Below, piece by piece: positions 37,392 through 44,672 of a stretch of DNA of 64,000 nucleotides (positions within the stretch are counted from its first letter, which is position 1; each line of letters starts with the position of its first letter). The notes beneath the pieces were generated by a model that saw only the letters and a list, made by a program, of their open reading frames with translations, was not told the DNA's origin and searched no databases. This stretch comes from Schumannella luteola (GTDB taxonomy: Bacteria; Actinomycetota; Actinomycetes; Actinomycetales; Microbacteriaceae). The DNA lies in assembly GCF_013408685.1 (NCBI RefSeq), contig NZ_JACBZY010000001.1:124001-188000 (forward strand), in the 5' to 3' direction. The translations under genes and the position numbers were made by a program.

Positions 37392-38254
37392 CGGAACAGC
37401 GGCGCGTAGTCGCGGGCGAACGCCGTGAACGGCAGCGGCCCGTGCCCGAGCACGCGCTGCACCCCGTCGCTCACCCCGGCCGCGGCGCCGGTGGCGTAGA
37501 ACCGGAAGTCCTCGAGGGTCGCGTCGACCTGCCACGCCGGCATGAAGGAGCGCAGCGCGGCGGCGAAGACGGCCGGTGGCGCATCGAGGAAGCGCACGTC
37601 GCTCCGTCCTATCGCCGCCCCCAGCTGCGCCGCCACCTGCCCGAAGCCGAGCGCCTCGGGGCCGGTCAGCGTCAGGGTGCCGAGCGGGCGCCCGCTCAGC
37701 AGCGCCGTCGCGGCGACAGCTCCGATGTCGCGCACGTCGATCGCGCTGACGCGGGCCGCGCCGAGCGGCGCCGCGAGCAGACCCCGATCACGCACGAGCG
37801 AGGCGACGGCGAGCAGGCTCTGCATGAAGAAGTTCGACCTCAGCACCGTCGCGGCGATGCCCGATTCGGCGAGGCCGCGCTCGACCGCAGCGTGGAAGCG
37901 GAGGCAGCGGGCGGGGGAATCGGCGTCGGCGCCCAGCTGCGAGAGCAGCACCAGGTGCTTCACCCCGGCGGCCGCGGCGAGCTCGGTGAACCGCAGCTGC
38001 TGCTCCTGCGCGCGCTCGGTCGAGGGCGACGCCAGGTAGACGCCCTGCACGCCGTCGAGGGCGCGACGCAGCGACTCCGCGTCGTCGAGGTCGGCGATCA
38101 CCCGCTCGGCGCCGGCCGGCAGCGCGGTGCGGGTCGAGCGCGTCATCGCGCGGATCCCGGCGGGAACCGCGCCACCCGCGCCCGCGGCGATCGACGCCAG
38201 GAGGGCCCCTCCGGTGCCGCCGGTGGCGCCGGCGACGAGCAGCGTCTCAGTCAT
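37388..38254 (-). CDS. NmrA-like / atypical SDR NAD(P)-binding protein
   Basis: A 288-residue Rossmann protein. The nucleotide loop GATGGTGGALLASIA is at residues 9-23; VKHLVLLSQLGAD, TVLRSNFFMQSLLAVASLV and VSAIDVRDIGAVAATALL match the NmrA/azoreductase-like group (NAD(P)H sensors or quinone reductases). The usual YxxxK catalytic motif is not seen. Substrate unknown. It converges on the lacI gene, stops overlapping in CTAG. Confidence 0.85.
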   Translation of the reverse strand: MTETLLVAGATGGTGGALLASIAAGAGGAVPAGIRAMTRSTRTALPAGAERVIADLDDAESLRRALDGVQGVYLASPSTERAQEQQLRFTELAAAAGVKHLVLLSQLGADADSPARCLRFHAAVERGLAESGIAATVLRSNFFMQSLLAVASLVRDRGLLAAPLGAARVSAIDVRDIGAVAATALLSGRPLGTLTLTGPEALGFGQVAAQLGAAIGRSDVRFLDAPPAVFAAALRSFMPAWQVDATLEDFRFYATGAAAGVSDGVQRVLGHGPLPFTAFARDYAPLFR

Positions 38255-38317
38255 CCGCCCATCCTCTCGCGCCCGGGTGAACGGCCGGGTTCGGCACCGG
38301 ATCCCTGATCCGATCGC

Positions 38318-38387
38318 CGACAGCTGTCGCGCAGATCGTCACGTGACGACACCCGACGTCACGTGTCGTCGCATGCCGACACGTGTC
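38318..38387. promoter_or_regulatory. Array of four CACGTG-type palindromes upstream of metN
   Basis: Four short palindromes: CGACAGCTGTCG (38318-38329), CGTCACGTGACG (38337-38348), CGTCACGTGTCG (38357-38368) and GACACGTGTC (38378-38387). Centre-to-centre spacing is 19, 20 and 20 bp, close to two helical turns, so bound proteins would line up on one face. The last site ends 24 bp before the metN -10. No matching regulator gene is adjacent. Confidence 0.7.
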
Positions 38388-38411
38388 ACCGGCGGCAGCC
38401 CCGCATCCGCC

Positions 38412-38417
38412 TATCGT
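38412..38417 (+). promoter_or_regulatory. -10 TATCGT of the leaderless metNIQ transcript
   Basis: TATCGT, then 6 nt and the ATG at 38424. A leaderless mRNA leaves no room for a riboswitch, so control should be at initiation. Confidence 0.6.
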
Positions 38418-38423
38418 CGCCGC

Positions 38424-39485
38424 ATGATCCGCCTCGACCAGCTCAGCAAGGTGTACGGCACCGCACCCGATGCCGTCACCGTGCTCGACCGGCTCGACCT
38501 CGCCGTCGACACCGGCCGCGTCTTCGCCGTCGTCGGCCCCTCCGGCGCCGGCAAGTCGACGCTCGCCCAGTGCGTGACCCTGCTCGAGAAGCCGACCTCG
38601 GGCCGCGTCGTCGTCAACGGCGACGACCTCACCGCCCTTGGCGCTCAAGACCTGCGGGTCGCCCGCCGGCGCATCGGCACGATCTTCCAGCAGGACGGAC
38701 TGTTCTCGCGCCGAACCGCCGCCGACAACGTCGCCCTGCCGCTGCAGTACCTCGGCGTGACGAAGGCCGAGACCCGAGCCCGCGTCGCCGAGCTGCTCGA
38801 CCGCGTCGGCCTCGCCGACAAGGCCCAGCACTACCCGCACCAGCTCTCCGGCGGCCAGCGGCAGCGCGTCGGGATCGCCCGCGCGCTCGCCTTGCGCCCC
38901 AGCGTGCTGCTGAGCGACGAGGCCACCTCCGGCCTCGACCCCGACTCGACCGCGTCGATCGTGCGCCTGCTGCGCGAGCTGCGCGACGACCTCGGCCTGT
39001 CGATCCTGTTCATCACCCACGAGATGGACACCGTGCTGCAGGTCGCCGACTCGGTCGCGCGCCTCGACCACGGCCGCATCGTCGAGCAGGGCGAGCTGAC
39101 CGCGCTGCTGCGCGACCCCGACTCCGCCCTCGGCGCCCAGCTGCGCCCCGAGCCGCTCGCGCTCCCCGCCGCCGCCGGCGACCGCGTGTGGTCGGTCGCC
39201 TACACCGGCGACGTGCCCGGCGACTGGATCCTGCGGCTGGCCGCCCGCCTCGATGCACCCGTCGCGCTGCTCGGCGCGAGCGTGGAGCAGATCGACGGCG
39301 CCGCCATCGGGCGGGCGACCCTCGGCATCCCCCAGACCGTGGATGCGGCGGGCGTCGACAGCGCGCTGCGCGAGCTCGGCCTCGCGGTGCGCGGGGCGGC
39401 GATCCCGCCGCTCGACGACCGCGACGGCGCCGCGCGACCCGCCTCCCCCGACGACCTCCCCGAGCTGATCGGAGCCCGCGCATGA
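38424..39485 (+). CDS. metN: Methionine ABC transporter ATP-binding protein
   Basis: A 353-residue ATPase: Walker A GPSGAGKST, Q-loop FQQDGLFSRRTAADNVALPL, signature LSGGQRQRVGIARAL, Walker B VLLSDEATSGLD and H-loop THEMDTV. The C-terminal 100 residues form a NIL-type domain (VEQIDGAAIGRATLGI), which in MetN binds methionine and shuts transport. The start is fixed by TATCGT-N6-ATG. The gene overlaps metI by 4 bp. Confidence 0.94.
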   Translation: MIRLDQLSKVYGTAPDAVTVLDRLDLAVDTGRVFAVVGPSGAGKSTLAQCVTLLEKPTSGRVVVNGDDLTALGAQDLRVARRRIGTIFQQDGLFSRRTAADNVALPLQYLGVTKAETRARVAELLDRVGLADKAQHYPHQLSGGQRQRVGIARALALRPSVLLSDEATSGLDPDSTASIVRLLRELRDDLGLSILFITHEMDTVLQVADSVARLDHGRIVEQGELTALLRDPDSALGAQLRPEPLALPAAAGDRVWSVAYTGDVPGDWILRLAARLDAPVALLGASVEQIDGAAIGRATLGIPQTVDAAGVDSALRELGLAVRGAAIPPLDDRDGAARPASPDDLPELIGARA

Positions 39486-40258
39486 GCGCCGCATCCCCCG
39501 TGCTCGCCGCCCTCGCCGGGCTGCAGGGCCCCGTCCGCGGCAGCAACCTCGTGCCGCTGCCCGACATCCCCGCCCTCGTGCTGCCCGCCCTCGGCGACAC
39601 GCTCATCATGGTCGGCGTCACCATGGCGATCGTCGTGGTCGTCGGGGTGCCGCTCGGCGCGGTCGTGCACAACCTCGGGCCCGACGGGCTCTTCCCGCAC
39701 CGCGTCGGACACCAGGTGCTCAGCTGGGTCATCAGCGTCGGGCGCTCGCTGCCGTTCCTCGTTCTGATGGCGTCGATCATCCCGTTCACCCGGCTGCTGA
39801 CCGGCACCAACATCGGCATCCCCGCCGCCGTCGTGCCGATGTCGATCGCCGGCATCGCCTTCTTCACGCGCATCGTCGAGAACTCGCTGCGCGGTGTGCC
39901 CCGCGACTACGCCAAGGTCGCGATCGCGTCGGGCGCCTCCACCGGGCAGGCCATCGTCACCGCCCAGCTCGCCGAGGCCGTGCCGTCGATCATCGGCGGG
40001 CTCACGATCAACACGATCGCGATGATCGAGTACTCGGCGATCGCCGGCACGATCGGCGCCGGCGGCATCGGCCACGTCGCCGTCACCTACGGCTACCAGC
40101 GCTTCGACCACGCCGTGATGATCGCGACCATCGTGATCCTCGTCGCCACCGTCGCCGCCACCCAGCTGCTCGGCGACCGCGTCACCCGCGCGCTGACCCC
40201 CGCCTCGCGCGATCGTCGCCGCAGCGCGCGCGCCGAGCGCGTCGCCGTCGCGGCCTAG
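39482..40258 (+). CDS. metI: Methionine ABC transporter permease
   Basis: A 258-residue permease with five or six helices. The MetI features GRSLPFLVLMASIIPFTRLL, the coupling EAA loop DYAKVAIASGASTGQAIVTAQLAEAVPSII, and MIEYSAIAGTIGAGGIGHVAVTYGYQRF are clear. The ATG overlaps the metN stop (ATGA). Confidence 0.95.
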   Translation: MSAASPVLAALAGLQGPVRGSNLVPLPDIPALVLPALGDTLIMVGVTMAIVVVVGVPLGAVVHNLGPDGLFPHRVGHQVLSWVISVGRSLPFLVLMASIIPFTRLLTGTNIGIPAAVVPMSIAGIAFFTRIVENSLRGVPRDYAKVAIASGASTGQAIVTAQLAEAVPSIIGGLTINTIAMIEYSAIAGTIGAGGIGHVAVTYGYQRFDHAVMIATIVILVATVAATQLLGDRVTRALTPASRDRRRSARAERVAVAA

Positions 40259-40316
40259 CGCGCCTCGATCCCGCATCCCACCCGCACCCCTGCACAGCAC
40301 CCAGGAGAGATCACCC

Positions 40317-41264
40317 ATGTCCGACTCAGAGAACACCGCCCCGGCGGCCGACTCCGCAGCCGCTCCGTCCGCCACGACCGCCCCCGCCGACCACGGCTTC
40401 ACCGTGAAGAAGCGCCGCCGCTGGCCGTGGATCACCGGCGCCGCCGTCGTCGTGCTCGGCGTCGCCGCCGCGATCGTCGTGCCCCGCTTCGCCGCCCCGG
40501 CCTCCGCCAACGACACCGACGGCGCCACCCTCACCGTCGTGACAGCCGAGGGCAACGCGACCGAGGAGGCGCTGGTGAAGTTCGTCGGCGAGAAGGTCGC
40601 CCCGAAGTACGGCATCAAGGTCGAGTTCAAGGGGCTCAGCGACAGCACCACCCTCAACCGCGCCGTCAGCGAGGGCGAGGTCGCCGCGACCGTCTACCAG
40701 CACAAGCTCTGGCTCAGCCAGGTGCTCGAGGCGAACCCCGACTTCGAGGAGACGGCGGCGACGCCCGTGTTCCGCTGGGGCTTCGGACTCTGGAGCGACA
40801 AGTACGGCTCGGTCGACGAGATCCCCGACGGCGCGAACATCTCGCTCTACTCCGACCCGGCCAACGAGGCCCAGGGGCTGTGGATCCTCGAGCGCGCCGG
40901 GCTCATCACGCTCAAGGACGGCGTCGACAAGGCGAAGGCCACGCAGAACGACATCGCGACGAACCCGAAGCACCTGAAGTTCACGCTGCTCGACTTCGCC
41001 GCCCAGTCGCGGTCGCTGCCCGACCTCGACGCGGCCGTCGGCTACACCGAGTACTACCTCGCCGCCGGCATCCCGATCGAGAAGCAGATCTTCGCCCCCG
41101 CGGCGCCGGACGAGTTCGCCGGACAGCTGACGGTCGGCACGAAGTACCTCAAGAGCAAGAACATCCAGCAACTGATCAAGGCGTTCAAGGACCCGGCCGT
41201 GCAGGAGTTCCTGGCCACGAACGAGGACGTGAAGAACATCCTGCTGCCGCTCGACGCGAAGTAG
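40317..41264 (+). CDS. metQ: MetQ/NlpA-family methionine-binding protein with N-terminal membrane anchor
   Basis: A 315-residue binding protein: TLTVVTAEGNATEEALVKFV, NRAVSEGEVAATVYQHKLWLSQ, ISLYSDPANEAQGLWILERAGLI and AVGYTEYYLAAGIP match the NlpA fold. Unusually it has no lipobox and no cysteine near the N-terminus. Instead about 37 mainly hydrophilic residues ending in KKRRRWPW precede one hydrophobic helix (ITGAAVVVLGVAAAIVV, residues 41-57), which should act as an uncleaved signal anchor, although PASA before NDT could be cut by signal peptidase I. It lies 58 bp after metI with AGGAGAG upstream. Confidence 0.93.
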   Translation: MSDSENTAPAADSAAAPSATTAPADHGFTVKKRRRWPWITGAAVVVLGVAAAIVVPRFAAPASANDTDGATLTVVTAEGNATEEALVKFVGEKVAPKYGIKVEFKGLSDSTTLNRAVSEGEVAATVYQHKLWLSQVLEANPDFEETAATPVFRWGFGLWSDKYGSVDEIPDGANISLYSDPANEAQGLWILERAGLITLKDGVDKAKATQNDIATNPKHLKFTLLDFAAQSRSLPDLDAAVGYTEYYLAAGIPIEKQIFAPAAPDEFAGQLTVGTKYLKSKNIQQLIKAFKDPAVQEFLATNEDVKNILLPLDAK

Positions 41265-41359
41265 TCCCCCGGCCGGCTCGGGCGGCCGGCTGCGCTTCGC
41301 CGCGGCCGCCCTCCGCCGGTCCACCTCCTCGCGGCACCTCCGCCGCGGGAAGGTCTCCC

Positions 41360-41413
41360 GAGTTGCCCGCTTCCGCGGGATGTCCCCCACGACACCGCGG
41401 AAGCGGGCAACTC
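41360..41413. repeat. Palindromic repeat family F1, copy 3
   Basis: Perfect 19-bp arms GAGTTGCCCGCTTCCGCGG (41360-41378) and complement (41395-41413) around a 16-nt loop, 95 nt after the metQ stop and 105 bp before the end of the convergent lacI gene. The arms match copy 2 at 5628 except one base. Confidence 0.85.
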
Positions 41414-41518
41414 GCGTATCCGGGGCAGCGAGCACCGTCGCTGACGCGGGGGCGCGAGATGCGGGGCGCCAGGTGCGCTGAACGCAGGACGTGGGATGCG
41501 GTGCGCGGGACGGCGCGA

Positions 41519-42562
41519 TCAGGCGCGCGGCGGGCGCTCGCCCGAGCCGCGCGTCACGAGCCGGGTCGGCAGGCGCACCAGCTCGGTGTCGCGGCGCGGA
41601 TCGGCGAGCCGCTCGACCACGAGCCGCGCCGCCTGGGCGCCCATCGCGCGGGCGTCGTGCGCGACGACCGTCACGCCGAGCACCTCGGCCAGGTCGAAGT
41701 CATCGAAGCCGACGAGCGCCGTCGTCGTGTCGCCGCGGCGGGCCAGCTCGCGCAGCACGCCGAGCGTCGCGCGGTTGTTGCTGGCGAAGATCGCGGTCGG
41801 CGGATGCGCGGCGTCGAGCAGCTCGCCGGTCACACGCGCGGCGACCTCCGGGTCGTGGGCGCCCTCGCGCACGAGCTCGCGCCAGTCGGACGCGACCGAG
41901 GGGGCCGTCGCCGCGGACCCGGTCGCCGCATCCATCGTCGCCGTGAAGCCGTCGAGACGCTCGCGGTAGGTGGGCAGGCGCTCGAAGTCGCCGAGAAAGG
42001 CGATGCGGCGGTGACCGCCGGCGAGCAGGTGCTCGGCGGCCGCGCGGGCGCCGCCGACGTTGTCGAGCACGATCGAGTCGGCGTCGAGGTCGGTCGGCGC
42101 ACGGTCGACGAAGACGACCGGCACCCCGCGCCGCTGCAGTGCCGCGTAGGGCGCATGCGAGGTCATCGCCGAGGCCGCGATGACGGCGCGCACCGAGCGG
42201 CGGGCGAGCTCGTCGACGAGCACCTCCTCCTGCGCGGCCGACTCGTCGGAGCTGCCGAGGGTGACGCTGAGCTGGTGCGCGCGCAGCTCGCTCGCCGCGC
42301 CCTGCGCGAGCACGGCGTAGAAGGGGTTGGCGAGGTCGCCGGTGACGACGCCGACGAAGCTGGAGGCGATTCCGCGCGCCAGCAGGCTGGCCGAGGAGTT
42401 GAGCTGGAAGCCGAGATCGCTCGCCGCGGCGAGCACCTTCGCGCGGGTCTCCTCGCGCACATGCTGCTCGCCGTTGACGGCGCGCGACGCCGTCTTCAGG
42501 CTCACGCCCGCCCGTGCGGCCACGTCGGCGAGCGTCGTCGCGCCCGAGGCGGGAATACCCAC
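41519..42562 (-). CDS. LacI-family regulator, probable repressor of the GH92 gene
   Basis: A 347-residue repressor: HTH TLADVAARAGVSLKTASRAVNGEQHVREETRAKV, hinge LLARGIASSFVGVVTGD, effector domain with LANPFYAVLAQGAASEL, VVFVDRAPTD, AIFASNNRATLGVLREL and ALVGFDDFDLAEVL. The start is GTG 42562 with GAGAAGGACC upstream. Its own promoter and that of the GH92 gene carry the same operator-promoter unit, so it most likely represses both; a mannose-containing sugar is the expected inducer. Confidence 0.93.
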   Translation of the reverse strand: MGIPASGATTLADVAARAGVSLKTASRAVNGEQHVREETRAKVLAAASDLGFQLNSSASLLARGIASSFVGVVTGDLANPFYAVLAQGAASELRAHQLSVTLGSSDESAAQEEVLVDELARRSVRAVIAASAMTSHAPYAALQRRGVPVVFVDRAPTDLDADSIVLDNVGGARAAAEHLLAGGHRRIAFLGDFERLPTYRERLDGFTATMDAATGSAATAPSVASDWRELVREGAHDPEVAARVTGELLDAAHPPTAIFASNNRATLGVLRELARRGDTTTALVGFDDFDLAEVLGVTVVAHDARAMGAQAARLVVERLADPRRDTELVRLPTRLVTRGSGERPPRA

Positions 42563-42662
42563 GGTGGTCCTTCTCTCGATCCATTCGACGCGATGCTCGC
42601 GCCGCCACCGGGCCGCGTCGACGCATCCGAGGATGAGTCACTCTCGACACCGGGCGGCGCCA

Positions 42663-42692
42663 AGTCTGCCACCGCGGTGACAACGCTGTCAC
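42663..42692 (-). promoter_or_regulatory. lacI promoter with operator TGACAGCGTTGTCA
   Basis: On the minus strand GTGACA (42692-42687) as -35, 18 bp, then CAGACT (42668-42663) as -10. The operator TGACAGCGTTGTCA (42691-42678) covers the -35. The GH92 promoter at 44577 repeats this arrangement with the same operator, spacer length and -10. Confidence 0.7.
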
Positions 42693-42918
42693 CGGACTCG
42701 CTGAGTGCCCGGCGCGTCGACCGGCGCTCCGATCGTGCGCGGCGGGCCGATCCGCGCATCCGGATCGACCCGCTGACACGATCCGCGCACCGCCCGGGCG
42801 GGTAATCTGCCCGTGCGACGACGCCACCAGCGCCGCCGCCGTCGCGGCCGCCCCGCCGGAGTGGTCGCCGCGTCACAGTGTCGCGCAACCCTGCGGCGTC
42901 CGGCGACGAGGCACCGTC
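42693..42918. other. Intergenic region before the serine dehydratase gene
   Basis: Remainder of the 356-bp divergent gap. I see no gene and no clear promoter for the dehydratase; whether the operator at 42678 also affects it is unknown. Confidence 0.4.
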
Positions 42919-44511
42919 ATGCACCGCAGCAGCGCATCCGCTCCCGCATCTGCTCCCGCGACCAGCACTCCCCTGCCGACGCCGAGCCTGCGCCGGATCC
43001 CGGCTCCGTTCTCGGCAGCGACGGACAGCGGCACGGCCCGCGCGTCGGGCGCGTCCGGCTCGTCGGGCTCGTCCGGCTCGTCCGGCTCGGCTGGCACGCA
43101 CGCGAGCGCCTACGTCTCGGCCCTCGAGCTGTTCTCGATCGGCATCGGCCCGTCGAGCTCGCACACGGTCGGCCCGATGCGCGCCGCCCGCGACCTCATC
43201 GAGCGGATGCGCACCGCCGGCACGCTCGACGGCGCCGCCCGCGTCACGGTCGAGCTGTTCGGCTCGCTCGGCGCGACCGGCATCGGCCACGGCACGCCCG
43301 ACGCGATCGTCGCCGGACTCACCGGGGCCGAGCCCGAGACCGTCGACCCGGATGCCGTGCGCGCCGCCTGGAGCGGATGGCACGACGGCGACGAGCTGCT
43401 GCTCGGCGGCAGCCGGCCGATCGCCTTCGCCCGCGCCGACGTGACCTTCTCGCCGTTCACCCGGCTGCCCGGGCACCCCAACGCGCTGACCTTCGTCGCC
43501 CTCGATGCCGACGGCGGGGAGCTCGCGCGCGAGACCTACTTCTCGGTGGGCGGCGGGTTCATCCGCCGCGATGGCGAAGAGGACGGAGCGGACGGCGGCA
43601 GCGAGGCGAGCACCGCCGCCGCGGCCGCATCCGCTCCCACCGCCTTCCGCACCGCCGATCAGCTGCTCGCCCTGTGCGCCGCCGAGGGCGCCACGATCGC
43701 CGAGCTGGCACGCCGCTCCGAGCTCGAGACGCATCCCGGCCGCAGCGAGGCCGAGCTGGATGCGGGGCTCGACGCCATCTGGACGGCCATGACCGAGTGC
43801 ATCGACGCGGGCTTGCACCACGACGGCCTGCTGCCCGGCGAGCTGAAGGTGCGCCGACGCGCGGCCGCGATCCGCGGCCAGCTCGAGGCCGAGCCGACGA
43901 CGGCGCTGCCCGGCGACTGGCTCGGCATCTACGCCCTCGCGGTCAACGAGCAGAACGCCGCGGGCGGTCGCGTCGTGACGGCGCCGACGAACGGCGCGGC
44001 CGGCATCCTGCCCGCGGTCGCCCGCTACTGGCTCGACTTCCTCTGCACGCGCGACACCGACGAGGAGGCGCGGGCGGGCCTGCGCGAGTTCCTGCTGACG
44101 GCGACGGCGCTCGGCTCGCTGTTCCGCGCGAACGCCTCGATCTCGGGAGCCGAGGGCGGATGCCAGGCGGAGGTCGGGTCGGCGAGCGCCATGGCGGCCG
44201 GCGGGCTCACGGCCGTGCTCGGCGGCACGCCCGCGCAGGTCGAGAACGCGGCCGAGATCGCGATGGAGCACCACCTGGGCCTCACCTGCGACCCGGTCGG
44301 CGGCCTCGTGCAGATCCCCTGCATCGAGCGCAACGCGATCGCCGCATCCACCGCAGTGACGGCGGCGCGACTGGCGCTGCGCGGCGACGGCACGCACCAC
44401 GTCTCGCTCGACACGGTGGTCGAGACGATGCGGCAGACGGGCGCCGACATGTCGACGAAGTACAAGGAGACGAGCGAAGGCGGTCTCGCCGTCAACGTCG
44501 TGGAGTGCTGA
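42919..44511 (+). CDS. sdaA: L-serine ammonia-lyase (iron-sulfur type)
   Basis: A 530-residue single-chain serine dehydratase, serine to pyruvate and ammonia. The beta domain begins [23 protein letters not shown] near residue 68 and the alpha domain carries [24 protein letters not shown] and the cysteines expected to hold a 4Fe-4S cluster in [17 protein letters not shown] and QIPCIERN. The first 65 residues are Ser/Ala/Pro-rich with GSS repeats and are unlike the family, so the true start may be further in; GAGG 7 nt before ATG 42919 supports the long form. A low-complexity insert (about residues 218-242) lies between the domains. Confidence 0.93.
   Translation: MHRSSASAPASAPATSTPLPTPSLRRIPAPFSAATDSGTARASGASGSSGSSGSSGSAGTHASAYVSALELFSIGIGPSSSHTVGPMRAARDLIERMRTAGTLDGAARVTVELFGSLGATGIGHGTPDAIVAGLTGAEPETVDPDAVRAAWSGWHDGDELLLGGSRPIAFARADVTFSPFTRLPGHPNALTFVALDADGGELARETYFSVGGGFIRRDGEEDGADGGSEASTAAAAASAPTAFRTADQLLALCAAEGATIAELARRSELETHPGRSEAELDAGLDAIWTAMTECIDAGLHHDGLLPGELKVRRRAAAIRGQLEAEPTTALPGDWLGIYALAVNEQNAAGGRVVTAPTNGAAGILPAVARYWLDFLCTRDTDEEARAGLREFLLTATALGSLFRANASISGAEGGCQAEVGSASAMAAGGLTAVLGGTPAQVENAAEIAMEHHLGLTCDPVGGLVQIPCIERNAIAASTAVTAARLALRGDGTHHVSLDTVVETMRQTGADMSTKYKETSEGGLAVNVVEC
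43045..43098 (+). repeat. GSS-coding tandem repeats in the sdaA N-terminus
   Basis: Nine-base units of the type TCCGGCTCG coding for [11 protein letters not shown] between the odd N-terminal extension and the conserved dehydratase domain; a flexible linker if translated. Confidence 0.7.
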
Positions 44512-44576
44512 GCCGCCACGCCGACCCCTGAACCACCGGCGACGGATGCGTTAACGGCAGAACACGCGGCAACGGC

Positions 44577-44606
44577 TTGACAGCGTTGTCAGGTTCCCCA
44601 CAGACT
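44577..44606 (+). promoter_or_regulatory. GH92 gene promoter
   Basis: Perfect -35 TTGACA (44577-44582), 18 bp, then CAGACT (44601-44606) as -10. The -35 is inside operator copy 1. Transcription should start near 44613, leaving a 60-nt leader before the ATG, which has CGGAG as ribosome site. Confidence 0.7.
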
Positions 44607-44626
44607 CACCTGTGACAGCGCTGTCA
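44578..44626. promoter_or_regulatory. Two LacI operators flanking the GH92 promoter
   Basis: TGACAGCGTTGTCA (44578-44591), identical to the site in the lacI promoter, and TGACAGCGCTGTCA (44613-44626), a perfect palindrome at the expected transcription start. Centres are 35 bp apart. Confidence 0.75.
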
Positions 44627-44672
44627 TCACCAGACGGCGCACTCCACCCCCCGAAACACCCGGAGCCAGACA

